A DNA stretch of 64,000 nt from Acanthornis magna (lineage: Eukaryota > Chordata > Aves > Passeriformes > Acanthizidae): positions 14,712,001-14,776,000 of the forward strand of contig JAWUZG010000032.1 in NCBI GenBank assembly GCA_036785705.1, read 5' to 3'. A program made the position numbers and the translations under genes. Positions 10,501-24,185 of the stretch are shown piece after piece (position 1 is the stretch's first letter; each line of letters starts with the position of its first letter). Under the pieces are notes generated by a model. It was not told where the DNA came from. It ran no database searches and saw nothing but the letters and a program-made list of their open reading frames with translations.

Positions 10501-13500
10501 TAAGGGATGACCTGGCAGCAAACAGCAAATAAAACAGAAAGAGAGAACAAGTAGATGGTATGGAAGACCAGGAAGATGGAGATGGTATGCAAGGGATAAA
10601 GAAAGTGTGCAAAGTAACAGATGAAATGGCTGCAAGGTAGCAGAGGGACCTCTTGTGAGAAAGAGTAGGCAGCTGGTAGAGACTTAATGGTATGAATTCA
10701 GATGTGAAATTCACAAGTTTCATGAACAATTTTTCACTGTTAAAGATGAGGCTTTTCTTCCCAGCCACCAACAACAAGGAAAGGGCTCTGAGAGGACTCA
10801 GGTTGTGGCAGGGACCACTAGCAGGCAGGGGATTTTGACCTTGAACTACAATCCATGCCTGAATTTGCAGGGATTATGCTTCTGTTTATTTAGGGTCCTT
10901 GGAAAGAATCAGATCTGACCAAAAGGCTTGGCAGTATGAACCTCCCAGTACACTGGATCACCAAAAGTGTAGTGAGTAAAGGGAGTTTCTCGAACCTGAC
11001 CTTTTGTTGGGATTGATATAAAGGCTGTTCTCCACTGGAAAAAAAAATGAAACAAAAAATCTCAGACTTGAGGCATTTAAATGTTGGCTCCATTTTTTGC
11101 ATGTATCTAGAAATTCTAGGCAATAAATTTTTTTCAAATGTCTTCTGTTTGTGTTTTGCATCTGCAGAAATTTAATCAACTGCTTCTAATTTTAAAGCAC
11201 AGATTATTGCAGATACTTCCATCTACAAACTCCTGGATTAAAGAATGACTGGGGGAAAAAAAAGAATGTTATTAAAATGAAAGCTTAAAATTTCACTCTA
11301 ATCTCAAAGGATTTGGAAGTGTATTTGGCTCCCCTTTGTACCAGCCTTTTGCTCCAAGTGTCAGAGCATTTAGGTTAAAAACTTCCAGAAGTAACTCTGA
11401 GGATTCTTTAATGTTCTTAACTTTTTTAAGACTGACAAAAAACTTTATAATATTTTTAACTGCGGAAAATGACAAGCCATTTGAGAAAATAAATGCAAAC
11501 CTTTGCTCTGTTAAGGTATTATATGATGCACTTACAATGTCAATAAATATTTTCTGTTGTTTTTCTTTTCCTCTGTCATGACGCAGTTTGTTAGCGATGG
11601 TTGTGTTACACAAACTTCATTCTCTAAGTGCCTGTAATGATTTATCAGCAAATCATCTGGGACTTGGTCTTACAAGTTATTAATGTCTCTTTAAATTTGT
11701 TCTGGGAAAAAACATCCCTGTCTTCAAGATAATTACTCCGTGAGCAAATTTGATGAGTAAAAAAATTTAGTTCAGCTAGGAAATGACTCATAGTCTATGC
11801 TGCAAATTATTAATTCTAAAATAAGTAATTAGTTCTGTTTCTGCTATTTGTTATACTTTCTGCCTTAGAGAGCTGCTGAACCAGGCCAAATTAGAAGTAT
11901 GTAAAATATTATAATCTTGGTTCTTATAATTATCTTAACTCTGTGCCCTTGAAACTGGTGCTGATTTTATCTCTGACAGTAAAAGGAGAGATTTTTGGCA
12001 AGTCAAGAGCTGCTGGAAATATTTAATGGAAAGTTAAGAAATTATTACAGCTGTGATTAATAGTGTGTCTAATACAAGCAATATTTACCAGGGGTCTGGC
12101 AAGGGCTTACTCACCAGCTCTTATATGGGTACTCACATGGGGGAGAAATAAGTGCCACAGGGAAATAAATAGGATTGAAAGCTTTGTGACCTAGAACAAA
12201 GTCCATTTGGGGCTAGTAACAGGATCTAAATATTTTCATTGCTGAAATCTACTTTTTGCCACCATCTGGGAGAATGTCTTGGTGCCTGAGAAATGTTTCT
12301 CAGCCTCTGTTCAGGGAACACAAATGGAGACCCAGGGGTGACAGCTGTGTCCTCTGTACGCTATTCCCAAGCCACTGGCACGGATGTGGTTTCTTTGGTG
12401 GAAGATATGTTCCAACACATGTTATGGATCACACACTCCCATGGGCACTGGGGGGCTTGAACTGGAATCTTATCCAAATATCCATTCAGCCCTAAAATGT
12501 TCCCATACAACCCAGATCTTTGTGCAGGTATTTTCCAGTCATAGTCTTTAACATACGTTCAAAAGGCATTCACCAAATAACAGACACTCAAATCCTCCAA
12601 AGAAGTGGCACCTTAGGCTATTTATTATGCAGGTACTCCTGATGAATCATTCATTCCTCCCACTTCAAATATATCTTTAGACCTTGATAATGGTTAATCC
12701 CTCAGTTGTTATTGCTAAGAAAAGAGATCAGACATACTGGAAAAGCCACACAAATATTTACTTATCCTTCCTGGTAATTATGTACACACCATACTTAATG
12801 CAGTTGCTATGGCCCTACTTCTTTTCCATGTGAAAGAGTTTGAAAGCCTTGGATGAAACCAAATTGGGCTGGTTTTCAGACAAATTACTCAGCTGCCCTT
12901 TGGCTGCAGTTGCAGCACTCTCCCACCCCTCCCCTCCAGTTTAATTTCCAACTTTATGGATTAATTTCTGGTTGCAGCTTTGCTTAATCAAAGATGAAAG
13001 CAGCAACAGCAGCGGACCCTTTCTGGCTGTATCTCTCTGTGGACATTTTGACGCAGGGAGGAGAAAAGGACAAGAGAAGGCAAAGGTAAAGCCCTTGACC
13101 AACAGCAAAAAACCAGTGCCTTACTGAATGGAAGAAAATGTGATTTCTATTTTTTCCTACAGTGAAAGGCAACACCAGTTTTTGCATTTACAATTCCTTT
13201 GTGTTTTCTTGAATGATTCGTCAGCTAAATATTTTTGGCTCTGTACAGGAATGAACCAACAATGGTGGGGATAAAACATCGCCTTGAATGCCAGCAGGGG
13301 CTTCCCCTCCCCAAAACATACACAATAAAAGAGAATGCTAAATTACCCCAAAGAGAACTACTGGCAATACAAAGATGGGGGAAAAGTTACCTCTAAGAAA
13401 AGCACCAATGGGATATTTGGGAAAAAAGTTTATGCATAATGTCAATGGAAGTTTTATAGCCACATGTGGCATATGTGTTTTTCTGCCATGGTTATCTGTG

Positions 13501-16500
13501 CAGGACATTGGTGCATTCTGGAGCTTTAGTGAGTTATATGGTGAAAAAAAATGCACCTTGCTGGTGTTCTATTCCATCACCTCCCCACAGCAACAGGGAC
13601 CTACTGTGCTGCCCAAATCTTGCTGCTTATTGAGAGTTTGGGCACAGAATTGGTCTTCATAAACAGTGGACATGAACAGAGGCTTTCAAGGATGTGGCCA
13701 CTGACATTTTAGGTTTTACACATTTTGCTCTGCATCTACATGGAGGATGTATGAAGCCATTTTTAATAATGGGGAGTTGAAACCGTAAGCTCTTGTAGGC
13801 AAACTCTGCACCACATTCTCCTGTCATTGACAATGCTCAGTTTTGAAGGGAAATTTGACCCATCCCATAGTGTATGTATTTACTTGTTATAGAATGTTAT
13901 ACACTAGCCATTTATGACCTGTAAATGGGTTTATTTCCTTCAGATAGAAATAAAAAGGAAGCCAATACTAAAATGGGAAAATAGCTTTGTCAGTGTTCAA
14001 TTTACTGTTCAATTTACTTCCTTGCTTGCCAATTAGCCTGTTACAACAGTGATCTGTGATCCAATAATGCTGCTTATTCAACGGATGTGCTTGAGTCCTT
14101 CCCTTCTTGAAACTGATTTTTCCTGACCAGATCAGACTAGATAAAATCAGGCATCTCTGTGAAAACAGTGTTCACAGGCTTAAAAAACCTCACAAAAACA
14201 GCTGCCACTAATTGTATTTCATTATTTCAAATCAATTTCCAACTTAATTTCATTCTTTCCTAAGTGAGAGAGAATTCCACTTTTTAATTTTTTTAATTGT
14301 TCCCACTTTGGATTTTCACCTCATTTTCTACCCTAACACCAAACACCTAAAATTAAATAAAATTAAATAATGCCCAACCATTGCTAAATAATGAGGATCT
14401 TGGGTTCCTGTTTAAGAGAAGCCGCTTCAAAGTGCTATTAAGGTAACAGCTGCAAACAGAGAATGAAAGGAAAATCACTGAAAGCAAACCAGTGTTCATA
14501 GCTCTAAGACAACACATCAAATCTGGAGCTAGCCTTGGGAAATGCTTTCGTAAGCTTTGAGTCACTGCAAACACAGGCTGCCAGCTGAAGGAACAATCCT
14601 GTGACGTCCTTACAAAACAGCTCTGGGCTGCCCGGACAGCTCCTCCTGCCACGGATGCTGACTGAGGGAGAGGTCACAGGCTCTGGACCCCAGCAGCAAG
14701 CACAGGGTTTAATCTCCTAGGCACATCCTACTCTCAAGAGGAAGCTGATTTAATTGCACTGGTTTAAATGACTGCAAAAATAGCAATGATTTGATGCTAT
14801 TAATCAAATTATACTAACTGGGCTGTAAATGGCTCCCATCACAAGATCCACTGGAATGACAGTTTCAAATAAAAAGGGAATGATCCCTTACAGGGAGATC
14901 TGCCTGTATGGGATCCACATCTGCTCAACACCTGGAGAAATATGGCAGAAACTTTCTCGGTAGCTGGCTCTGGGTGAGGTTTATTATATCAGTTATTTAA
15001 GCCTACTGCTAAGGTAATGTCTTGTTGCAGCAGCACAGCCTTCTAGGCCTATTGCAAGGACAAAGAGTGGAAAAGAAAAGCTATAGATGTTTCAGATGGG
15101 TCCTACCTGCAGCATTTCTTTACATACCATTTACAAAAGAGAGCATCACAACTCTACAGAAGGGGCAGGGTCTTCATACTCCAGTATGTACAATGCACTT
15201 GCCTTCCTTCCCCTTCTCCCTAATGTGATTAAACACCGTGAATTTAAAACACTGTAAGTATTGGAAATGCCACGCTTCATTATATCCCTATTCCAGCCCT
15301 TTTTTTGACACTCAAGGTGGAGCCAGGGCTGTAAGCACAGCCTGTTTGCCAAACCCTGCTGGCCCTCATGCGCTCATCTCTTGCCACAGCAATCAGAGCT
15401 CACATACAGAGCCAACATTGCACAGCCCTGGGACAGAAGGGTGGACACACCTACTTTTCAAGGCCAAAATGCAGTTTCCTTTTTCTAATTTGCCAAAGAC
15501 TAGGCTTCCAGGCAAGTATTTTTAGGCACATAAAAAGTCACATTTCTAGATCCAGAAGCCATAATTCCCTCCTCGTAATCTGAAAGCAAAATTTTTTGTA
15601 AATTTTTAGGTTTGTCTAGCAACATCACTGTGGAAGCAGCTCCTGGTAGAAACATGATAAACATACAGCTCAGAGATACAAGATTGGTGGGAAACAAGGT
15701 TACCTATGAAGCAGACAATTTTTAAAATAACTGCAAGACTCATCACCATTCTTAAAAAGATATGACAGGATTTTTTTTCTGTTGCCTATTGATTACATGC
15801 ATGGAGAGTATTTGGGGTTTTTTTTTTTATTTTAGTGATACTCCAATGTCATCTCTTAGCAAAGGGCTTTTTTGGCAGCTCCACCTATTACAGTATTAGG
15901 ATATCATCATCCCCTGGGGCAATACAAAGACAGTAGTGAGGGTGATGATGATCAGCCTTCTGTTGATGAGGCTGGTTTTCGAAAAAAAAACAAAAAAAAC
16001 CCCAACCAATCCAGATACTATGGTCATTGATGCCTACAAAACTTTCCATGGGTAGAGCAGTTCAGACCCGCGTCCTGCCTCTCACTATTGCTCCTTTTAT
16101 AATCACTGCATGGTTCTTTTCCTTGCACAGCTTTCTTTCCCTTGCTATGTGTGTCACATACACGTGCCATGAATGAGTCCAACTAGCAAGTAAAAGAAAC
16201 CTGTGCTTTCAACCTGTAAATGCTACCACCATCCTTACCCGAGAGGCATCTAAAACCCTTCCTTCTTCTATTTCCAGCTACTTGCATCATTACATTTATT
16301 GGGAGATACCCCCAGATTCATCACCCTGCAAGTGAGGACCTTGCTGCTGGCCCCCACCTGCCCAGCTGAGTGTCTCACACCAAATGCACAGCTCCAGACA
16401 CTTTTGGAGCAGGGGTGACCTCAAGCTTGCAGTCCAAAGAAACAAGAGATGTGCAGCAGTGTGGTTTTAAGTGTGATACTCAAACAGTATCTGAAGGGGA

Positions 16501-19500
16501 GCTGATGATGCTGTCACAGCGTGAGGCCCTGACCTTGCTCCCATGCCCTGCACTGTCTCCTGTCTCCTCCCTCACCTCTCCCCTCACCCTCCAGAGACCT
16601 ACAGCTGCTTCTTGTTTCTGTCTCTCCTGCCAGGTGCATGAGCAAGCCACACATGGAAGAGACAGAGTTTGCGGATCCTGCATTGGAAGGCCGGAGGAGG
16701 ATGGATAGTCCCATCTCCTCCAGAGCCACTCTGCCCTGCTATCTTTGCAGTATGCTGAATTTTCCCAGGACAATTCCTGATGCACAGAGAAATACAATTA
16801 GATGAAGAGTGGAATGTGGAGAGACATTCAGCCCACAGCTCCCCTCTTCCTTCCCAAATTTCTTCCTTTTCTAAAAAGATTTAGCAGGGTGCTGAGCCTT
16901 ATTGATGTCACAAAGAGCCCAAGAGTAATGCTCTATACTGGTATTATTTAAACAGTCAAATTACTCCCTTTTAAAACTCTTTAAAATTACTCCTTTTAAT
17001 TTTTTTTGTTGTTGTTTTTATTTTCTCTTTGTCTTTTTTTTTTTTTTTTTTTTTTTTAATGGCTACACACTGTGAACCACTGTATGCTGAAGGGCAATTG
17101 CTTAAACCACAGTCCTTCAGGAAGGTCTCTAAGAGCAGAGTGGAGCATAGGGGAAATCCTGCTGGGGAAAGCACACGTGCCACAGTTGAACAGAGTGCAG
17201 AGAATACCAAGACTGACCTGATATGTGGAAAACTTGACTGGCAAGGAAAGTTTGAAGACAGAGGGCATAAGCCAAAAGCACAACCATGGTAACTGTCGAA
17301 ATACCATCACTGCTACTGCAAAGAACAAAGAGAGTATCCCCATGGACAGCAGAAATAACAGTTCAACATGCAACAAGGAGTGGTCAGGTAACAGAGCAAA
17401 AAACCCCCATCAGCTCTCTCAGGGTGAAAGTTATGTTCTTCAGTGATGTTTGGAAAGGCTGGGGAGTGATGGAGGTCTTCCAGAAAAATCTGCTTCCTAT
17501 TACACAGTTTCGGTTTTAGAGCAGGGAAATAGAGTAGATATATGTGATTTCTATCTTATCATCCTGTCCAGCAGTCTCAAAGTGGAAACTTTATGTGCTC
17601 TGAATGCGTTGCCTTTGCAGTGGAATGCAGAAAGCTATGTTGGTCTTGTTTATCTGCAGCAGAAAGCCAAATTTTAACTGAAACAGTATGCATAGTTATA
17701 CAGATCTTTTATATTGGCAATAAAATGTTTTGGCTAAGAGAAAAATATTGTATTTCACACTAGAGTCTGTCCCAGGAAAGCATAGATTGGAGCAGCTTAG
17801 CTCTTTAGTTTGGCGAGGGGAAAATTATTTCATTTCTGTTGCATCTCTCCTCCATCTCTGACAGATCTATCAAAACAGTGGATTTACCAGTTCAAGTTTC
17901 CAGCCACTGTAAGTTCAGTTTCGAATGGAAAAGCATGGCTGGCCTGCTGAACTCTGCTACTAGAAAAATAATACTCTCAAAGCCTGCCAGCTACTTTAAA
18001 GGTCATTGAATGAGAGAAGCACATCCATGACAGGCTCTTCATGCAACCTGTGCTGCACTGGATTGTAAACAGTTCATACATGAGACCAACTACTTTATTT
18101 TAAGATTTCCAGACCAACCACTTGCAATACTATAGTGGTGTAAAGTTAAATGGGTTAAAATGTAAGTTAGGGCTGTTGCTGAGTTAGCCCCAAAGGGGTA
18201 AAGGTACAGCAAAGACAGCACTGCTGGTTTGAGATGAGGGATTTTCCTTGCTAATGACAGAAACAGTTAATGGGATACAGACTGGCTTAGGTGTCACTGC
18301 TTCCAGGGCTTGCAACTCTTTTGCAGTTCTCTGTTTCTCTGAAATATGCACTTGAATGGAATGTAGATGATTTGCCCATTTCTCAGTACATACTCCTCAT
18401 CTAAAGAGAGGTGGGGGTTGTTAGTGACATGCTTGCAAATTCTTGGAGGTATTTCTAAAAGCTGTTAAAAGCACAAACCACCCAAATCCAGCCTTCAACA
18501 TCTGCTGGGGAAAAAGAAAAAAATGCTGTCTGAAAAATCCACAAGCCAGGCTAAATGACAGAGAGGGATTAGAGTCAATCTTGATGATCAGTCATGAAGC
18601 CAAATGTCTAAAGAAATGAAATATTTTAACAAATACATAAGCCATTTTATTGCAAGAAAGAATTTCCAGGATTCTAAAATCCTGGGGAAATCAATCCTAA
18701 ATACAAAATACTATATTTTGGGTGGACAGAACAGTGCAACACTTCTCTAAATTACATTTTGCTTCACTGAATGCATATGTGCAAGACATATGTATCACGA
18801 CCTAATATTACATCTTAGTAATCATCAGGAATGTGATCTGTCAGGCTGTGTTTTAAAACCTCCAGACAACAACTCTCCGCTTAGGAACCAGAAGGTGCAC
18901 TTTTTGGACATAACTGAAAATACTGGAGAAACCAGGTAGGCTTAAGTATACATGGAAACAAGTAATACCTGTCCTCCAGCAACATTATTAAAGAGCTGCT
19001 CATGAGAAATAGATTTACTTAATATCTCAGACTAAAAAGTGTGTGGAGCATTAGAGAATTATACACACACACACATGTTAGTTTTATAATTACTATTTAC
19101 CATCCTAAAAAAATAGCAGAGCATTTAAATAGAAAAATCTGCTTGCTGTCACCATGTAATCTTTTTATGTTACTTTGAAAAAAAACCAGTATCTTTTATA
19201 TGGTCTCTGTTAATCAATAGGAATTGACCCTCTTGTCTGTACAGGGATTATGGTAACAAGGTGTTTTCATCTGCATATCCTGGATTTTAAAATGTAAAGT
19301 TCAAATGAGAGAGAAAAATTATCCAAATAACTAGCCTAATTTAATTTCACAAAAGTTCAGGAAGATGCTTAAAAATTGTCCATGCACAAACTCAGACCTA
19401 CTGCTTGACGATGTGTATAAAACTGGAGTTACTGGAGCTTTTATGTCAATTCAAAATTAGGTTCAGTGTGTGAATGCTGCCTTGCCTCTCTCCCTGTCTG

Positions 19501-22500
19501 GGCCTCGACCATGCCTTACGGAGTAAAACATTTCGGCCATCCTACAGGAATCACAGGCAGTCAAACATTTTGAGAGAGAAGAGTGTTTCCAGCACGATTT
19601 GCCTTGGAGCCAAAGGTTCTGTGAGCAAATTCTACACAATCAAATCTTGAAGAAAACAAAAAGAGGCAAGCAGCTGGATTTCCATCAATACCATTTCTGA
19701 AATGAGAGTGACAGGAAAGTAATTTGGGTGCAACACTGCAAACTTTCAGAAAGAAAACTGCAATACTTGGGACCCAGGCAGCAAGGGATAGTCACCAACT
19801 ACCTGCAATCTTATATGAATTTAATGATCTGTATTTATTTGTATATTTAAAGATATCTTTAAAATCAGGACAGTTTATGTCCTGCAAAACACAGAGCTGG
19901 GAAAGCTCAATGTGACTGTCATCCCTGAGCAGCAAGGATGCCAGGCAGGTGCTGGATACTGTCATGATGGCATGGAGGTGAGCTGGGAAGTGTGGATTTC
20001 AATACACTGCTAGAAACCTCTCTTTCCAAGCACAGAGGGAATGATGTGCTCTGTCTCCCAAAAGTGTGTCCACAGAAATAGATTCTAAACCAAAACCTCA
20101 AAGTGGCTGCAGCCCTGTGAACTTTGGTGCAAAGGCAGATTCAAAGAAGCTCTATTACCTAAGCCAGAATTTATATAGTAAGACAATCTTATTTATGCAG
20201 TATGCTGGTCTCAGAATTACTATTTTCCCCCCTCTTTCTTCCTTTGTTAATCTGCTAAACTCAGTTTTTCCATGTTTCAAAAGAGAAGTGATCTTTTTTC
20301 CTTCTTGTTGTTTTTCAAAACAAATTCAATACTGCTCTTTCAGTTGGCTGGAGACAATGTGGGATTATTCCAGAAAGGAAGAATCACTTAAAACCCTCTT
20401 GATTGATCAACCCAGACTGACAGGCTATAATTACAGACACATCGTAGACACATAAGGCATAGTCTTAAAATTAGCTTCAGTATTTAACTTGTCCTACTAT
20501 TGCAACTCAGTAGCATTTAAAAAAAATCTGTTTCATTTATACATAGACACATTCAGAGTATGAAATGCTGTTTTTTTAAAAGCTTGGTGTCTGCTTGCAG
20601 CTGCAAATTCCTCTTGTATACAAAACCTTTTTGCAGACATGTAATACCCACACTGCAGGCCTGCAGCAGGTTTTACACAGCTGAGGGCACAGAGCTGCCC
20701 CTCCCTGGGGTCACTCTGTACCCATGGCAGTGCAGTGCCCACAGCCTTCCTCAGCTGCAGCCAACCTGCAGCTCCAAGACAAGAACACACCATCTAACCC
20801 CCACGCCATTTCCTTATGCATCCATCCTGTCCCTCTTCTCTTTCCCCTGCTTAGTGCAATGCTATCCCCCCTCCCACACAGTCTGCCTCTTTCCAGGCAC
20901 GGTTAGGCAAAACTACCGACAAGGACTATGGAAAGGTGATGCTCTTGAGAGGGCAGGGAAGGATCCCTCCTACCCTGTGTCACAAGATCCCACCAGTCCC
21001 TGCGTACTTTCACGGATAACAGCTAACCTATCTCCAATCACCAGTTTAAGTCTGAAAGACTGGCTCAGATTTTGCAGCACATCCCTTCAAAGAACCTACT
21101 AGTGCACTTAGTGATATGAAATCTCTGCTTCTAACAGAGTGGGATAGTGCTTTGGCAGGACCTCTAAAAGGGATGGCTACTTTAAGGTGTTATGGTATTG
21201 AGGTAAATGGAGAAATCTCTTCCATCATAATAAACCGTGTTTTGAAAATATGGCTCAAACTCCTCCATGTTCAACCATGAACATTTGAACGTAGGTGCTT
21301 TACAGTGCTGTGTAGGGTGGGCATTCACCAGCCCCTTCACATGTTCCCCAACACCAGCAGAGGTTTGATCTCTTTAGTCCTCCCAGTGGATGTCACACCC
21401 ATGCACACATTTCTTCACTTGTTACAGTTTCTGTTTCTGGTCCACCGCCTTCGCTAACTCCCGAAGGCTTACTCCCAAATTCTTACACCTCTAATTGCAT
21501 GCAGAGATGTCCTGGGCAACGAAACAAGCATTGGGCTTCTGCTGCCCACATCACTTGCAGAGTTTAATTAAGGGAAAGGGAAGAGGTGGTGAAGCTTTAG
21601 GAGCCAAGATCAGGAGCAGAAAAAGTAGCAGTGCAGTCTGCTTTAAAATATGTATAGCCTCTCTCCTTCTGTAGTCCCATCTCTGAAATTCATATTTCAA
21701 CCCTTCATTACCACTCAGTGTCTGCCACTTCCCACACTGCTCACAGCACTAGCAGTATATAACACATGGAAAAAAGATGTTCTATTTAAATAAAATTTCT
21801 GATATATTTCAGGTCCTGGAAGATCTGAATCACTCAGTGTATTATCTTTGTGTCACTGCCACCACTTCTACCACAGCAAGCTTCAGTTGGCTTGTCTAGG
21901 CATTAAGAATTATTGGGATTTTTTTTCTCCACCATGCAGAGTAAGTTACCTGAGCCTGCAGCTCTTATTCTGGGATGAGAGACGGGGAAGGAGGGGCAGG
22001 AGCAAAGGTTCATGCCACAAAGACAAAACAATGTCAGCGGTGGCTACTGGACATTTCATGAACTAGATGCTGCCTGCCCCCAATAAGCAGTACCTTATAA
22101 CAGCTCATAATACTGAAGTCCCAAGTGCATTTACAAAGTAAATCTTCTCTTCCTTCCCCCTCTATTCCCCCCACCCCAGGACAGCTTTTGTTCTTGACTT
22201 CCCTTCTTGTTTTTAGGGCAAGTCACTAGCCTTTGCAGCTGCCTTACTAAATCTTAAGAATGGAAGTTCAAGTAGTAGCCTGAATGTGCAACCAGCCTGA
22301 GATGCTAAGGCGGTCCTCAGGACCTTAGAAGGCAATAATTTAGTCCTCACCATCCAAGCTTTCATCTGTGGAAACACCACCACCAATCCAGAAGCCCTCA
22401 ACTCAAGCTACAGTCCATTTACAGGTAAAATTTTCAAATAAAGCCAATTAAAATTAATGAACAAATGAACAAAGAAGAGGAGCAGGAGGCAATGCTAACT

Positions 22501-23919
22501 CCAAACATTAAAGAGTCAGTTCTGCAGAATGTGTTGGATTTTTTTTCAAACCTTTGCAGTAAGCTGAAATCAGGTTCTCCAGCTATTTACAACTCCTTAA
22601 GGCACTCACAGCTTAAGGGGGAGTTACAAAAGCCTCATGTGGCCAGAGGTGCCAGCTTTTAAAGAAGCTAGCAGAGAGGACAGCAAGAACTTGGACAAGG
22701 GACATATCAGCTGTCTGAAATCTGTCCTCCCCTCATGAAAAATGCAGGGGAAGGAGACAGTTTCATCTTTCCACAGATGGGAGCCCTCCTTCCCACCCAC
22801 TCTTCCCTACAGCTTGTATTGAAAAGTGGTTAGTCATAGCAGGACACAGACACGTTCGTGCCTGGATGATAAAACTCAGATGATAACAAGAACATGTTCT
22901 TGTCTACAGGCCAGGAGACAACCACGTGGTTCCCTTGCAAGCCAGATTTTATAATTCCTTTGTGCCAGGGAGAGCAAGTCACTTTTATTTAGCCTTAGTC
23001 AGCATTTGAGGAAACAGACTGGTTTTACTTCCCAGAGTGAATAAGCTTCTAGATGCTCTTCCACCAAGTTTCCTTTTTGTCCAGGCTTCTGTTTTGCTCA
23101 CAGGATAACAAATCACACACACACACCGAGCTGCTGGCCATGGGATCAACAGAAGACTAACCAAAATGAGGACCAAGGAAAACCCTCACCCTGAGGTCTG
23201 GTCCCTTGAAACATGGGACATTGCAATCATTCATTTGCAATTCAGTGAGTAGCAGTTCATCACCTCAGTTTGAGTAAGACTAATGAACTGGTCTAAAAAT
23301 CTTTACTTGTTTGGTTATGATTCTCCTCGGAAAATGCTGTCCTCACTTCGAGAAGACAGGCACAACACAGTGGTAAGAAAGCAAGCGCTCCCTGCATTTG
23401 GCAAGATACAGCACGTATGGAGGGTAGGAAAAACCATGGTGAGCCTTTCTGGGGGCACAGCTATGGACCTTGTTCAGGTCTTCATGGTCAAATAGTGAGA
23501 AAACACAGTGATTTGCTGAGCCTTACCCATTTTTAATCCAGAAAACTGGGATGCAACAGAGAGCTCATCGTAAGGCTGAGATAAGGCCCCTTTACCCTGC
23601 CCTGGGGCATTGTGAATGCTGCAGTGCCAGGTGGTGGCACTGTGACAAGGGGGTTCTGGGGTCCCCCAAGGGTGGCCCTGCCTCACACCCACCCTTCCAT
23701 GCAGCACCCTTCCAAGGAAGCCCTTTATGCCCAGGAGACCCCAGGGGCTGTTCCTACCCTTGGCTGCCATACAGTGGGCACAGCTGAACACAGCTGGGAA
23801 TGGCAACGAGATGAAATTACTGATAAGGTTATTCAGATACATAAAAGAAACTATAAAAAACAATCCTCTAGCACATGGTTGGTAATTAACTGGTCATGAA
23901 GTTGGTGCAATGAGTGCAG
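7581..23919. other. Intergenic region between PRSS35 and SNAP91
   Basis: About 16 kb of AT-rich sequence. No open frame with recognisable family motifs, no run of splice-linked exons and no RNA gene was seen. It contains homopolymer tracts such as the 24-T run at 17034-17057 and short CA runs (for example 19062-19075). The longest open frame (20560-21102, + strand) has the irregular composition of chance ORFs. Regulatory elements for either gene may be present but cannot be picked out by eye. Confidence 0.6.
17034..17057. repeat. Poly-T tract, 24 nt
   Basis: An uninterrupted T run preceded by T-rich sequence. It may be the tail of an old minus-strand retrocopy, but no recognisable body was found next to it. 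Confidence 0.9.
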
Positions 23920-24041
23920 AAAGCTATAGATGTGGCACTTAGGGACATGGATGAGTGGTGGAGTTGGCAGTGTTAGGTTAACAGTTGGACTCTACAATCT
24001 TAGATGTCTTTTCCAATCTAAATGATTCTATGATTCTATAA
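23920..24041 (+). mobile_element. CR1 LINE 3' tail
   Basis: The sequence reads GATGTGGCACTTAGGGACATG, then TTGGCAGTGTTAGGTTAA, GTTGGACTC, TCTTTTCCAATCTAAATG and a closing duplicated ATTCTATG. This order matches the 3' end of avian CR1 elements in the sense orientation. Only the tail is present, the usual 5' truncation for CR1. It lies just beyond the probable 3' end of SNAP91. Confidence 0.88.
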
Positions 24042-24179
24042 AAATCATTCCCATATGCAGCAGACTCATCAATAAGTGTCAGGACCTAAACACATTTTTC
24101 TCCTCTCAAAGTATATTATTGTGCTCAACATCTTAATGATTAGGAAACTGGCAACAAGTTATTTACTTTGATCAAGGTG

Positions 24180-24185
24180 TTTATT
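24180..24185 (-). terminator. SNAP91: Candidate distal SNAP91 polyadenylation signal
   Basis: TTTATT on the + strand is AATAAA on the gene strand, about 2.65 kb past the stop codon. A T/G-rich tract is at 24215-24262, but on the upstream side in gene direction. Confidence 0.25.

Noticed and set aside
20560..21102. 180-codon + strand open frame in the intergenic region
   Set aside because: Irregular composition, no recognisable domain, no signal or splice context; most likely chance.
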